Source: Bacteroidales bacterium | GTDB lineage: Bacteria > Bacteroidota > Bacteroidia > Bacteroidales > UBA932 | Length of the DNA: 64,000 bases | Reading direction: 5' to 3' | Assembly: GCA_017551425.1 (NCBI GenBank) | Contig: JAFZLQ010000007.1 | Coordinates: forward strand, 3,872-67,871 | Shown: positions 1-9,897 of the stretch, piece after piece | Numbering within the stretch: the first letter of the stretch is position 1 | How the letters are laid out: every line of letters starts with the position of its first letter | Made by a program: the position numbers and the translations under genes | Notes under the pieces: model-generated | Database searches by the model: none | Seen by the model: the letters and a program-made list of their open reading frames with translations, nothing else | Told to the model about the DNA's origin: nothing

Positions 1-853
1 GTGCCTTGCCCTGGTCTGTCTTGTACCAGTTGAGGAAATCGGAGACCGCACCGCCGCCGAATAGCTTTCGCATGTTGGATTTCATCGCCCTGTCGAAGAT
101 TATGTCGAAACCGTCGTCGAACATGCGCTCGAAATCGGACTCGGCCAGCATGATGAAACCGGGTTTGAGGGCCTTCAGCCTTGCGATTGCCTCCTTCCAG
201 AAATCGTCGCGCACGCCATGGGCGTAGTCGCAGCGGTATCCGTCGATGTCCAGGGTCTTGACCCAGTATTCGAGGGCATCCTCCATTGCCGCCCAGAGCT
301 GCTTGTTGGTATAGTCGAGTTGGGCCACGTCGGACCAGGTGCCGTCCTTGGTGGGGCAGACAATCTCACCCTTGGCGTTCTTCTCGTACCACTCCGGATG
401 GTCTGTAATCCAGGGATTGTCCCATGCGGTATGGTTGGCGACCCAGTCGAACATCACCTTCATGCCCTTGGAGTGGGCGTCGTTCACCAGCGAGCGCAGC
501 TCGTCAAGGCTTCCGTAGGACGGATTCACGCCTTTGAAGTCGCGTATGCAGTACGGAGAGCCTATGGCTTTCTGTTTGCCCTCGGGGTACACAGGCATGA
601 GGTACAGTATTTCCGTACCCATGGCCTTGATGTCGTCAAGACGGGCCTTTACCTTGCCGAACGCGCCGGAGGAGCCGTAGAGCTTGAGGTTCACCTGGTA
701 AATACTGTGGTTGGCGCGGGCCGTGGCGTCCAGGCTGAGCGCCTCGGAGGGAGCGTTGACGATATCGTCGGTGTGGATGACCGGCAGCGGCTGCGGCTTG
801 CACGAGAGGGCAAGGAGCACGGTCAGCAATGTCACTAGCATATTCTTCTTCAT
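1..853 (-). CDS. GH13 alpha-amylase lipoprotein, SusG-like (3' end outside window)
   Basis: About 284 residues are visible; the C-terminus lies beyond the window edge. It begins MKKNMLVTLL and has a lipobox ending at Cys18 (LALSC), so it is probably a surface or periplasmic lipoprotein. GH13 landmarks are present: DWVANH near residue 130 (region I), GYRCDYAHG near 203 (region II, Asp nucleophile) and LAES near 231 (region III, Glu acid/base). The family cleaves alpha-1,4 glucans. It is the last visible gene of a SusC/SusD/starch-binding operon, which matches the place of the surface amylase SusG in the Bacteroides starch system. Transglycosylating GH13 enzymes cannot be excluded from the visible part. 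Confidence 0.93.
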   Translation of the reverse strand, partial: MKKNMLVTLLTVLLALSCKPQPLPVIHTDDIVNAPSEALSLDATARANHSIYQVNLKLYGSSGAFGKVKARLDDIKAMGTEILYLMPVYPEGKQKAIGSPYCIRDFKGVNPSYGSLDELRSLVNDAHSKGMKVMFDWVANHTAWDNPWITDHPEWYEKNAKGEIVCPTKDGTWSDVAQLDYTNKQLWAAMEDALEYWVKTLDIDGYRCDYAHGVRDDFWKEAIARLKALKPGFIMLAESDFERMFDDGFDIIFDRAMKSNMRKLFGGGAVSDFLNWYKTDQGKA

Positions 854-871
854 GGTTATGCGGGCTTGGGA

Positions 872-899
872 GGCGGAAGTCCGGTCAGGGGCTTCCGCC
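872..899 (-). promoter_or_regulatory. Intercistronic stem-loop before the GH13 gene
   Basis: An 8-bp perfect stem (872-879 with 892-899) sits in the 53-bp gap between the CBM26 lipoprotein stop and the GH13 start. No U-tract follows it on the transcribed strand, so it is more likely an mRNA-stability or processing element than a terminator. Confidence 0.3.
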
Positions 900-906
900 C
901 AAAAAA

Positions 907-3330
907 CTAGAACACCGATACTCCGGAGGATGTTACCGTCAGGTAGTATGCGTTCCTTTCGAACTTGAGGGCATAGTCGCCGAGCTGGACGTTGTTGCCG
1001 TTGTTGTTGAAAATCAGGTTCTCGGAAAGGCCGAGGGCATCATCTATGACGAACACTTTGACGTCTGTGCCACTGACGTTGCCCTCGCCGCTTACGGCCA
1101 CGCCGGGCCAGCCGCCGCCGAGATTGTTAACGTCACCCCACATGTACAGGGCTATCTCGTCCCAGCCGGTCTTGTCTTCGGCGAAGACCACGACGGAAGA
1201 AGGATTCTCCACCAGGGTCGCTCCTTCGGCAGTAACGGTGAAGAAGTACTCGTTCTTCTCGAACCTGAGTCCGTAGTCGCCAAGCTGGACGTTGTTGCCG
1301 TTGTTGTTGAATATGAGGTTCTCGGAAAGGCCGAGGGCGTCTTCGATGAAGAACACCTTCCATGCCGTCTCCCCTATCGTCACATTGGCTCCGACCTGTA
1401 TTCCGGGCCAGCCGCCGCCGAGGTTGTTGACGTCGCCCCACATGTACAGGGCGATGGCATCCCAACCGGTCTGGTCGTCCACGAAGACCGCCACCCTCTT
1501 CTTGTCTCCGCCGCGGGGGTTGCCTTCGACGGCTCCCACGGAATACTGGGCGTTGATATTGAGGAAGAGTTCGTCTTCGGGTACGGTGATGGCGAAGTCG
1601 GCGAGCTGCTTGCCGCCGCCGTTGTTGTTGAAGATGAGGTTGAGGGTCTTGCCCGCCATGTCTGCGGTGAGTCCGAATACGGTGTACTCAACGTCTCCTA
1701 CGGTCTCCTTGCCGATGGGAGTGGCTCCGGGCCAGCCGCCGAAGGCTTCGGCGTCGCCCCAGGCGTACAGGGCGATTTCCGCCCAGTTGGTCTGGTTGTT
1801 GACCAGGATCTTGATGTCAGCCGCCGAAGGATCGACCTCGGTGACGGACAGGTCTTCTCCTATGCAGAGATAGAGCTCGGCGGGAAGGACGGATGCGAAA
1901 TCGGGAGTCTGGAGGCCGTCTCCGTTGTTGAAGATCAGGTTCTCGGAGCGTCCGAGGGCATCTTCGATGACGAAGGTCTTATAGACGACGGTTCCGATCT
2001 TGACGGTCTTGTCCGACACTGCGAGTCCGGGCCAGCCGCCGCAGAGCTCCTTGTCGCCCCACATGTAAAGGTTGAGGGCCGCCCATCCGGTGAGGTCCTG
2101 AACATAGATGGTCACAGGGTCGTTCTTCTGCTCCACCGGAGGCTCGGGATCGTCGGGATTCTGGGGAGTGCCGCTGCCGCCGCCGGGGCCTTCCAGCAGG
2201 GTGGCGCCGTCTGCGGTGACCTCGAAGAAGTAATCCTGGACGCCTTCCTCGAACGCCACGTTAACGTCGTCGAGCTGCGTGCCGTTGTTGTTATTGTTGA
2301 AGATGAGGTTCTCGGCTAGGCCGTAGATGTCTTCGCCGTACTCGAAGTACTTGTACTCCACGCCGCCTATGGTGGCAGTGCCGGCCACCTGCATTCCGGG
2401 CCAGTCGCCGCCGAAGTTGTTCACGTCACCCCACATGTACAGGGCGATGGCATCCCAACCGGTATTGTCGATGATCCAGACACGTACGCCGTCGTGGGCG
2501 GGAATCACTATTCCACCGCCGCCTCCGGCTATGTCTTCCTTGCTCAGCGGCGTTACGCCGTCGGCAGTAACCTCCAGGAAGATATCCTTATCTTCGCCGA
2601 AGGTCATGTTGTAGTCGTCGAGCTGGGTGCCGTTGTTGTTATTGTTGAAAATGAGGTTCTCGTTGAGGCCTGCGGCTTCTTCTTCGGCGATATCGAAGTA
2701 GGTGAGCTTCGTACCTTCGGCGTCGAGAGTGCCGCCGGGCTGTATGCCGGGCCAGCCGCCGCCGAGGTTGTTCACGTCACCCCACATGTACAGGGCTATC
2801 TCGTCCCAGCCGGTCTTGTCAACCACATAGATACGGTAGGTGCCCGCATGCTCGGGGAACTCGAATCCGCCCGGTTCGGGAGCGGGTTCGAAGTACTTGG
2901 CCCACTTGTCCACATAGACGTTGGCCCACTGGCCTGCACTGAGGTTGAGGGTGTGCTTGACCTCCTCTCCGCGCGGTGAGCGCTCGTAGCCCTGCTGTAC
3001 GGAATAGAATGTGAATCCGTCTGCGAGGGTCTTCCCGCCCTGGAATGCGGAGGGGTTCAGATATACGCCCCACTTGGAGGTGATGGTCTCGGAATGTATC
3101 ATTCTGTATGCTCCGTTGCCGACTGCGGCCTCGCCGCCGTTGAACTCGCCGACTATGTAGATTTCGTCATCGGCAAGGGTGGCCTGGGGCATGATGACCT
3201 CGAGGAGGATCTGGTCGGAGCGGGTTTCGAAAGCCTGTTTCTCGTGGTCGAACTCCAGGGGGTCCTGCAAGCAGGAAGCAGCTGCAAGGGCGATTGCGGG
3301 AAGGGCTAAATATTTGAGTATCTTTTTCAT
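907..3330 (-). CDS. Surface lipoprotein with six CBM26-like starch-binding repeats (SusE/SusF position)
   Basis: The 807-residue product starts with a signal peptide and lipobox (AASC, Cys20). An N-terminal region of about 160 residues contains DDEIYIVGEFNGG, resembling SusE/SusF-type N-terminal domains. Six repeats follow, starting near residues 165, 280, 405, 505, 610 and 713. Each has a TGWxxIALYMWGD block, a GGWPG block and an ENLIFNN block, typical of starch-binding module 26 (the conserved Trp and Asn positions are the likely ligand contacts). Repeats 5 and 6 are the most alike. It follows susD by 9 bp and precedes the amylase, so it probably holds starch at the cell surface. Repeat number and arrangement differ from B. 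theta SusE/F. Confidence 0.85.
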   Translation of the reverse strand: MKKILKYLALPAIALAAASCLQDPLEFDHEKQAFETRSDQILLEVIMPQATLADDEIYIVGEFNGGEAAVGNGAYRMIHSETITSKWGVYLNPSAFQGGKTLADGFTFYSVQQGYERSPRGEEVKHTLNLSAGQWANVYVDKWAKYFEPAPEPGGFEFPEHAGTYRIYVVDKTGWDEIALYMWGDVNNLGGGWPGIQPGGTLDAEGTKLTYFDIAEEEAAGLNENLIFNNNNNGTQLDDYNMTFGEDKDIFLEVTADGVTPLSKEDIAGGGGGIVIPAHDGVRVWIIDNTGWDAIALYMWGDVNNFGGDWPGMQVAGTATIGGVEYKYFEYGEDIYGLAENLIFNNNNNGTQLDDVNVAFEEGVQDYFFEVTADGATLLEGPGGGSGTPQNPDDPEPPVEQKNDPVTIYVQDLTGWAALNLYMWGDKELCGGWPGLAVSDKTVKIGTVVYKTFVIEDALGRSENLIFNNGDGLQTPDFASVLPAELYLCIGEDLSVTEVDPSAADIKILVNNQTNWAEIALYAWGDAEAFGGWPGATPIGKETVGDVEYTVFGLTADMAGKTLNLIFNNNGGGKQLADFAITVPEDELFLNINAQYSVGAVEGNPRGGDKKRVAVFVDDQTGWDAIALYMWGDVNNLGGGWPGIQVGANVTIGETAWKVFFIEDALGLSENLIFNNNGNNVQLGDYGLRFEKNEYFFTVTAEGATLVENPSSVVVFAEDKTGWDEIALYMWGDVNNLGGGWPGVAVSGEGNVSGTDVKVFVIDDALGLSENLIFNNNGNNVQLGDYALKFERNAYYLTVTSSGVSVF

Positions 3331-3339
3331 AAGGCAGTG

Positions 3340-5139
3340 TTATTCAGATACATAAGCAGGATTCTGGCAAAGGCCGGGATTGACGGTGATGGCGCTTTCC
3401 GGCAGAGGGAACCACTCATACTTGCGGTCACGCTTTGCAGGATAGCCCTCGTCGGTGCGGCCGAAGAACCACCACTGGCCCTGGGTGAAGAGGTCGTAGC
3501 GGCGAAGGTCGGTGCGGCGGCGGCGTCCCTCGCTGAGGAACTCCTTGCCCCACTCGTTGAGCATCCAGTCAAGGTCGAAGGAAGTGAATCCGGGGCCCGG
3601 TTCGTTCTGGACTGTGGTCCAGTCGGAGGACTTGAAGTAGCGCTTGCGCACCTGGTTCACGAGATCCTTCGCACCGGCGGAATCCCCTCCGCGGAGCTTG
3701 CATTCCGCAAGCATGTAGTAAACCTCGGCGAGGCGGAACTCGACTTCGTCTATATCGCGGAAGTCTTCTCCGCACACGTCGGGCTTGATGGGATAGCGGA
3801 TGAGCCTGTAGCCGGAGTTGGTCTCGCCCCAGCGGGGTGACATGACGTCTGCAAGCTCGCGGCCGAGGCCGAGGAACTGGCCGACCTGATCTACGTAAAC
3901 CAGATCCTGGCCGTCACGGTCGGCGTCTGCAGGCAGGGCCTCTCCGGTATAGTAGTCTTTCTGGGCGCCCAGCAGGAAGAGCCCGTCCCACTTGCCGTTT
4001 TCGTCGCAGTGGTAAGGCTGCTTGCGGATGTCGCGGTCGTCGAAGCGGTCCCAGACGCAGCCCAGCTTGTCGCCGTAATCGAAGAGGAAGGACTTGCCTC
4101 CGGTATCCGTACCGCCGGTGGAAAGCACGTTGCCGCTGTTGTCGTGGGAAGGAGCCACGATGAGGCAGTTCCAGCGGCCCTGGTCGTTGTTGGTCCCGAG
4201 GATGGACAGGGGATCGCCGAAGGCGTTGTAGGGCAGGAAGGTGACCACACGCATGTTGTATGCGTTGCCGTTGCTCTTGCCGTGCTCATACGCGAAGGCC
4301 ATGATGACCTCGGGGCAGCTCGTATTGTTCATCTCGTAGATGCCGTGGTAGTCGTCCGCAATGCTGTAGCTGCCGTATTTGCCGTCTATGATTTCCTGGC
4401 AGATGGCAGCGCACTCGTCGAAGTGCTTTTCGCCGATGAAGACCTCGGCATTGAGGAGCAGGCGGGCCTTGATGATACGGTTGGCCGCCTGGTTCATGCG
4501 GTTGACGTTGTTCTTGGGAAGGCCCTCGAGGCTCTCGTCAAGCTCGGTGACGAGGAAGTCGTAGATCTTCTTGCATGCGACGTCGAAGTCGGGATCTGCG
4601 GACGGGGGTACGTCTGCCGTAACCTTGTCGCAGATGGGGAGGCATCCTCCCCAGACCTCAAAGAGGTTGTAGTAGCACCAGGCGCGGAGGGTGCGCATCT
4701 CGTCGATGTACTGTGCGGCCCTTTCCGCAGGCACGCCGATTGCCTCCAGGTCGATGGTCTGAAGGTCGTCGATAATGTTGTTGGACATGCCGATCGCAGA
4801 CCAGGTGCCGTTCCATGCGCTCTTGATGATGGATGACGCGGGGGTCCAGGTGTGGGAAGAGAGGACGAACTTCTCTGCGTTGTCCCAGCCCCATGATCCT
4901 CCGTTCCAGACGCGCCATGCAATCTGGTCCGCGGAGAACTCGTTAAGATAATAGAGGTATTCGTTGAAGCTGCCTTCGGCCTGGAAATACACCGACGCTA
5001 TGGCTCCCTTGACGCTGCTTTCGTTCTGGTAGAAATTGTCTTTCTCTATACGGTTGAAAGCCTTCTCGCTGAGGTCGAAGCATGCTGAGAGGCATACGGC
5101 CGCAGCGGCGATCACTAGTGTGTTGAGTATCTTTTTCAT
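3340..5139 (-). CDS. SusD/RagB-family starch-binding lipoprotein
   Basis: 599 residues with a lipoprotein signal (CLSAC, Cys20). The N-terminal region (FDLSEKAFNRIEKDNFYQNESSVKGA) and C-terminal end (FPLPESAITVNPGLCQNPAY) are characteristic of RagB/SusD proteins. The family caps its SusC partner and captures oligosaccharide for import. Length is within the usual 500-650 range. It lies 12 bp after the susC homologue in the same operon, and the CBM26 lipoprotein and GH13 enzyme next to it point to starch or another alpha-glucan as ligand. Confidence 0.95.
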   Translation of the reverse strand: MKKILNTLVIAAAAVCLSACFDLSEKAFNRIEKDNFYQNESSVKGAIASVYFQAEGSFNEYLYYLNEFSADQIAWRVWNGGSWGWDNAEKFVLSSHTWTPASSIIKSAWNGTWSAIGMSNNIIDDLQTIDLEAIGVPAERAAQYIDEMRTLRAWCYYNLFEVWGGCLPICDKVTADVPPSADPDFDVACKKIYDFLVTELDESLEGLPKNNVNRMNQAANRIIKARLLLNAEVFIGEKHFDECAAICQEIIDGKYGSYSIADDYHGIYEMNNTSCPEVIMAFAYEHGKSNGNAYNMRVVTFLPYNAFGDPLSILGTNNDQGRWNCLIVAPSHDNSGNVLSTGGTDTGGKSFLFDYGDKLGCVWDRFDDRDIRKQPYHCDENGKWDGLFLLGAQKDYYTGEALPADADRDGQDLVYVDQVGQFLGLGRELADVMSPRWGETNSGYRLIRYPIKPDVCGEDFRDIDEVEFRLAEVYYMLAECKLRGGDSAGAKDLVNQVRKRYFKSSDWTTVQNEPGPGFTSFDLDWMLNEWGKEFLSEGRRRRTDLRRYDLFTQGQWWFFGRTDEGYPAKRDRKYEWFPLPESAITVNPGLCQNPAYVSE

Positions 5140-5151
5140 ATTCCGGTCCGA

Positions 5152-8097
5152 TTAGAAGGTGAGGGTTGCGCCGAGGGTGAAGATGCGTGCTTCCGGATAG
5201 CCGGTGCCGTTATCGACGCCCGGGGTAAGACCGTTGGTGGAAAGCAGGGACGGGTCGGTGCCCATGTAACCGGTGAAGGTGTAGAGGTCCTTGGCGCTCA
5301 GGTAGAGGCGCAGGCTCTGCAGTATGTCCTTCTTGCGGGGGTTGAGGGTATAGCCGAGGGTCACGCTCTGCAGCTTGAGGTAGTCTCCCCTTTCGAGGAA
5401 ATAGGAAGTCACCACGCCGCCGTACTCGCGCACGTTATTGTCGAAGGTATAGGCAGTGCGGAATACGTTGGCGTTGCCGGAGCCCTTGAGGTTGCCGGCG
5501 CGGCGGCTGTTGTAAATGACATGCCCGAATGCGCCGTTGAAGAAGAAGTTGAGGTCGAAGTTCTTGTAGCGCAGGGTGTTGTCGATGGACAGGAAGAGCT
5601 TGGGAACGGTGTTTCCTATGGTGCGCTTCCATGCGCCCTCGGCGCTGAAGACGGGAACCATGTTGCCCTCGTTGTCATAGACCAGGATCTCTCCGGCCTC
5701 GTTAACACCCGCGGCCTCGTAGCCGTAAAGGTCGCCGATACGGTTGGAGCCCATCTCGGGATCGTCGGAGTATCTGTAATAGTATGAAGTCTGGCCGAGG
5801 CCGCCGGTGCCGAGCATCTCGATGTAAGAGGTCTTGTAAACCTGGTTGGAGAGTTTTACTATCTCCGAATAGCCTGTGGATGCGTTGATGCCGGCTGTCC
5901 AGCCGAAGTCACGCTTTTTGATGATGTCGCCGTTGAGCGAGAGTTCCACACCGTTGTTCTTGGTCTCGCCCACGTTCACGAGGATGCTGCTGTGCACGAA
6001 CGGAGGCTGGGGAGCGGTATAGGTGTAGAGCAGGTCGGGGGAACGGCGCTGGAAGAGGTCGATCGAGCCGCGCAGCCTGTTGTCGAAGAAGACAAAATCC
6101 ACACCGCCGTTGATGGAGACCAGTTTCTCCCACTTCAGGTCTGGATTGGGGTTGTTTGCCGCACGGTAACCGATGATCCACTCGCCGTCCATATAGTACT
6201 GGCCGCTGGTGGAATAAGTAGGACGGGCGACGTTGGAACCGCCGCGGCGTCCGGTCACACCGTAGGAGACCCTGGGCTTGAGGCTGTTGATCCAGCGGGC
6301 GCCGTCCATGAAGCCGAAGCTCTTGAGCTCCACTGCGAGCGACAGGGCCGGGAAATTACCCCACTTGTTGCTGTCGCCGAAGTTGGTGGCACCCTCGCGG
6401 CGGAACGATGCGGAAGCGAAAACCGCATTGTTCCAATTGTAGTTCACGCGCCCGAAGAGGCCGATGACCCTGGACTGGCTGCGGCCGGAACCCATGCCGG
6501 CGAGGGCGGGATTCTCGGTACGGGCCGAACCGGAGGCTATGTCGTGCCACAGGATGGAGTCGTAGGAGAAGTTGCGGTTGGTGACGTTGAACGACTCGGA
6601 ATCGGACTGCAGGAAGGAATAGCCCGCCACAGCGTTCACGTGGTGCTTGCCGAGGTGCATGGAATAGTTGACCAGCCATTCCACCTGGTTGCGCCAGCTC
6701 TTGCTGTAGCTGATGGAGGCGGTGCCTTCGTAGCCGTTCCAGTACTTGTCGCTGGACTCGATGGGGGTGTAATTGTTCGACTTGTAGTCGTTGTAGTCGA
6801 GCGAGTAGCTCAATGTGGTGGAGAGGTTGTGGACCTCCGTCTTGAAGAGACTTGCCTTGAGGGAGGCGTTTCCCGTCATGAACATACGGGCGCCCTCCGC
6901 TGTCTTGTTGAGCATCTTCTCCACCGGGTTGGTGGCGTTGGTGGGGGCGGTGGGCTGATAGAAGCTGCCGTCCTCGTTATAGATGGGGAAGGTAGGATTG
7001 ATGGTGAGGGCGGTGCCGAAGGAACCGTCATTGCCGTAATCCTCGTTCACGCGGCGGGCGTTGAGGCTGATGTTGAGCTGGAGTATGTCCTTGATGAGGC
7101 GCTGCTCTACTGCGGCGCGTGCTCCGAACTCGCGGCGGGCATCGACCAGATCTACGCCGAGTGCGTTCTTGTAGTTGATGGAGGCGTTGTACGAACCCTT
7201 TGCAGTGCTGCCGTCAACCGAGAGGTAGTGGCTGTGCGAATAGGAGAAATCGCGAAGCAGCGCCCTGTACCAGTCGGTCCTGTAGCCGTAGTCGTTGCCG
7301 CGGCGGGAGCGCACCCACTCTTCGGGGGTAAGTACGGCGATGGGATCCTTGACGTTGTTGTAGCCGAAGTAGCCGTCATAGGTGACGTGGGCGGTGCCGG
7401 CCTCGTCGTTGGAACCCTTCTTGGTGGTGATGAGGATGACGCCGTTGGCGCCGCGGGAACCGTAGATGGCTGCGGAAGCGGCATCCTTGAGCACTGTCAT
7501 TGACTCGATGTCCTGGGGCGACAGGCTGCGGAGTTCGCCACCGGGAACGCCGTCAATCACGATGAGCGGCGAGTTTCCCGCGTTGAGGGACGTGGCGCCG
7601 CGGATCTGGAAGTCGGATCCGGAGTTGGGGTTCGTGCTCTGCGAGGTAACGATGTTCAGACCGGAGACCTTGCCGGCAAGCATTTCCATGGGGTTGTTCA
7701 TGCTTCCCTTGAGGAAATCCTTGCTGTCCACCTGCACGATTGATGCGGAGAGCTCTTTCTTGGACAGGGTACCGTAGCCTATCACCACGGACTCGTCGAG
7801 GAAATTGCTGTCTTCTGCAAGAACCACTGTAGCAGGGACTTGCGAGGCCTTGTAGTCCTGGGTGGCATAGCCGATGCAGCTGATGGAAACCATCGCGTCT
7901 GCACTTGAAACGAGCAAATCGAAGTCGCCGTCAAGACCTGTGGAAGCACCGTTGGTGGTTCCGGTCTCGAGAACGGTGGCTCCGATTACGGGTCCAAGTT
8001 CATCGACTACAACACCCTTGATCCGGTATCCGCCCTGGGCGGAGACCATGGCAGTCATTGCGAAGATGAAAGCCAGAGTGAATAGAAACCTTTTCAT
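5152..8097 (-). CDS. SusC/RagA-family TonB-dependent outer-membrane transporter
   Basis: 981 residues. Signal peptide (residues 1-20, ending VSAQ), then a carboxypeptidase-regulatory-like domain (about 22-95), then the SusC signature VVIGYGTLSKKEL before the plug domain, with the ITTKKG motif near residue 226. The rest is a 22-strand-type barrel ending in Phe (LGATLTF). It imports oligosaccharides with the SusD protein encoded just downstream, energised by TonB. It is the first gene of the operon; a GAACTTTG box at 8126-8133 (minus strand) is a weak match to the -7 consensus and may be the promoter. Confidence 0.96.
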   Translation of the reverse strand: MKRFLFTLAFIFAMTAMVSAQGGYRIKGVVVDELGPVIGATVLETGTTNGASTGLDGDFDLLVSSADAMVSISCIGYATQDYKASQVPATVVLAEDSNFLDESVVIGYGTLSKKELSASIVQVDSKDFLKGSMNNPMEMLAGKVSGLNIVTSQSTNPNSGSDFQIRGATSLNAGNSPLIVIDGVPGGELRSLSPQDIESMTVLKDAASAAIYGSRGANGVILITTKKGSNDEAGTAHVTYDGYFGYNNVKDPIAVLTPEEWVRSRRGNDYGYRTDWYRALLRDFSYSHSHYLSVDGSTAKGSYNASINYKNALGVDLVDARREFGARAAVEQRLIKDILQLNISLNARRVNEDYGNDGSFGTALTINPTFPIYNEDGSFYQPTAPTNATNPVEKMLNKTAEGARMFMTGNASLKASLFKTEVHNLSTTLSYSLDYNDYKSNNYTPIESSDKYWNGYEGTASISYSKSWRNQVEWLVNYSMHLGKHHVNAVAGYSFLQSDSESFNVTNRNFSYDSILWHDIASGSARTENPALAGMGSGRSQSRVIGLFGRVNYNWNNAVFASASFRREGATNFGDSNKWGNFPALSLAVELKSFGFMDGARWINSLKPRVSYGVTGRRGGSNVARPTYSTSGQYYMDGEWIIGYRAANNPNPDLKWEKLVSINGGVDFVFFDNRLRGSIDLFQRRSPDLLYTYTAPQPPFVHSSILVNVGETKNNGVELSLNGDIIKKRDFGWTAGINASTGYSEIVKLSNQVYKTSYIEMLGTGGLGQTSYYYRYSDDPEMGSNRIGDLYGYEAAGVNEAGEILVYDNEGNMVPVFSAEGAWKRTIGNTVPKLFLSIDNTLRYKNFDLNFFFNGAFGHVIYNSRRAGNLKGSGNANVFRTAYTFDNNVREYGGVVTSYFLERGDYLKLQSVTLGYTLNPRKKDILQSLRLYLSAKDLYTFTGYMGTDPSLLSTNGLTPGVDNGTGYPEARIFTLGATLTF

Positions 8098-8191
8098 TGG
8101 GTGGTTTGTTGGTTATCGTTTTTCACAAAGTTCCCCATTCGTGCACGTCAATACAATTAAAATATGATTATTATTATGGCTGTGACGAACG

Positions 8192-8225
8192 CAAAAAAGA
8201 CAACGCCCTGAAAAACAGGGCGTTG
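8192..8225 (-). terminator. Rho-independent terminator of the SusR-like gene
   Basis: A perfect 10-bp stem (8201-8210 with 8216-8225, A5 loop) is followed on the minus strand by a TCTTTTTTG tract. It lies 40 bp after the regulator stop and insulates it from the susC operon. Confidence 0.88.
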
Positions 8226-8265
8226 CGCATAAGTCAAACAGAACTTTGTATAACAGGAATATCGG

Positions 8266-9885
8266 CTATCCGCGGCCGATTTCCATTATTTCCTCCTCAA
8301 AGAGCTCGTTGTCCACCAGCGAACGGTTCTTTACCCTGATCTTGTACGTGTTGATGGTATGGACGGAATAATCCAGGAAACGGGCGATGCGCTCGCTGCT
8401 GCCTATGCCCAGACGGATGAGGGCGAAGATTCTCATCTCCGTAGTCAGTCCGGATGACGGATACTGGCGCTCGGCCTCCGGGAACAGGGCGTTGTAGTCG
8501 TTTATGAATGTGGGGAAAATCTTGAGGAACGTTGCGTCGAAGGCGTCGTACATGCGGTCGCGCTCCTTAGACAGGGTGGATTCCTTGAGCGAGCGGCGCA
8601 GCAGGTCGTACTGCCCCGTAACCAGCATGCGGTCCACGGTCTTCTGGAATTCGGACAGGCGGTCTATGTATTCCGAGTTGATATAGAACGAGTTGCCTAT
8701 GTATTCGTCTTTGATGGCGCTCACTTCCGCAAGCCTGAGGTTGATCGATTCGAGCTCGGCGTTGCGCTCCTCGATTATGGCACGGGCCTCCCTGAGCCTG
8801 TTGTTCTGACTGCGTATGATCCAGAATCCGGCTATTGCGGCCGCCAGCAGGAGCAGGGACAGCATCAGCACCAGTATCAGCAGGTTTCGCTCGCGTCCGA
8901 GGCTTTCGTTGTAATTGCGTTCCACCAGCGGCAGCACGGCTCCTACCTCAAGCTTGCGCAGGCGGGTGCCGTAAAAGTTGGCGTCGTCGAGAGAATGCCG
9001 CACGTAGCGCACCGGGCGCTCGATTTCGCCCCTGCGGGAGAGCATCTCGGCAAGCATGCGGAGCGCGGTGGTCTCTTTGGTGGAAGACTTGAGGTCGCAC
9101 ATGGCGGACTCCACCACTGCGAGAATGGCCTCGTCTTCCCTGCCGAGGCAGGAGAGCATCCAACCCATTGAAGAGGCATAGATGGCCCTCTGGTGAAGGT
9201 CTTCGGCGGGATCTGCCAGCAGCACTTTGAACGCCTCCACGCCCTCTTCGTAATCTACGTTCTCCATGAGGAGATTGGCCTTTATCTGCTTCCAGATGCT
9301 GGAGCCTTCAGGAGCCAGGGAAAGCAGCAGGTCGCTGTAGCGGGCGCCTTCGGAACGGTAATAACCGAACCAGGGGTCGGTCTGCGTGTAGTTGGCCGCA
9401 AAGTAATTGAGGCGCAGCATGGTCCTGTAATAAGCCAGCATGGCCTGTTCGTCGAGCCCCTCCGTATCCAGTTCGCGGGCCGAGTCGAAGGCCTCCTTGT
9501 ACAGGCCTGCGGATACGAGGCAGTCTATGCGTGCGCAGTCGGCTCCGGCAATCATCGACCTGTTGCCGGTACGCACGGCGGCATCGTGCATGCGCAGGGC
9601 GTAGGCATATGTGGAATCGTACTGGTAGCTGCTGTACTCCTGCCACAGGTCGTACGCGCGGGAGAAACGTTCGGCGTCGGAGCTTGCACGGAGCCAGGCG
9701 TTACGCTTGGCATCTATTACATTCTCCTTGCGCGTGTCGAAGGTCTCCTTGTTTTCCAGCGCGTCGTCGAGTTCGCGGAGGGCGCGTTCCACTTCCGCGG
9801 AATTGCGGGATTCGTTCCCGCAGGCGCACAGGAACAGCAACGCCGAAAGCGCCGCCGGCATCACGAGTCTGAGGCGTATGCTCAT
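8266..9885 (-). CDS. SusR-like membrane-anchored regulator (DUF6377-type)
   Basis: 539 residues. A lipoprotein-like signal (LCAC, Cys22) precedes a helical TPR-like periplasmic sensor region (about 30-330). A transmembrane segment lies at about 333-357 (LLILVLMLSLLLLAAAIAG), then a coiled coil (358-400), and a C-terminal LuxR-like helix-turn-helix (about 475-525, LTTEMRIFALIRLGIGSSERIARFL). This architecture matches the Bacteroidales DUF6377/SusR group, which senses maltooligosaccharides and activates sus genes. Position directly upstream of susC supports control of the adjacent locus. It lies 12 bp after lpxD, so part of its expression may be by read-through. Combining a lipobox with an internal TM segment is unusual; Cys22 may not be lipidated. 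Confidence 0.8.
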   Translation of the reverse strand: MSIRLRLVMPAALSALLFLCACGNESRNSAEVERALRELDDALENKETFDTRKENVIDAKRNAWLRASSDAERFSRAYDLWQEYSSYQYDSTYAYALRMHDAAVRTGNRSMIAGADCARIDCLVSAGLYKEAFDSARELDTEGLDEQAMLAYYRTMLRLNYFAANYTQTDPWFGYYRSEGARYSDLLLSLAPEGSSIWKQIKANLLMENVDYEEGVEAFKVLLADPAEDLHQRAIYASSMGWMLSCLGREDEAILAVVESAMCDLKSSTKETTALRMLAEMLSRRGEIERPVRYVRHSLDDANFYGTRLRKLEVGAVLPLVERNYNESLGRERNLLILVLMLSLLLLAAAIAGFWIIRSQNNRLREARAIIEERNAELESINLRLAEVSAIKDEYIGNSFYINSEYIDRLSEFQKTVDRMLVTGQYDLLRRSLKESTLSKERDRMYDAFDATFLKIFPTFINDYNALFPEAERQYPSSGLTTEMRIFALIRLGIGSSERIARFLDYSVHTINTYKIRVKNRSLVDNELFEEEIMEIGRG

Positions 9886-9897
9886 AATAAGAGGTAT

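Noticed and set aside
854..906. Terminator between the CBM26 lipoprotein and the GH13 gene
   Set aside because: The T-run lies before the hairpin on the transcribed strand, not after it.
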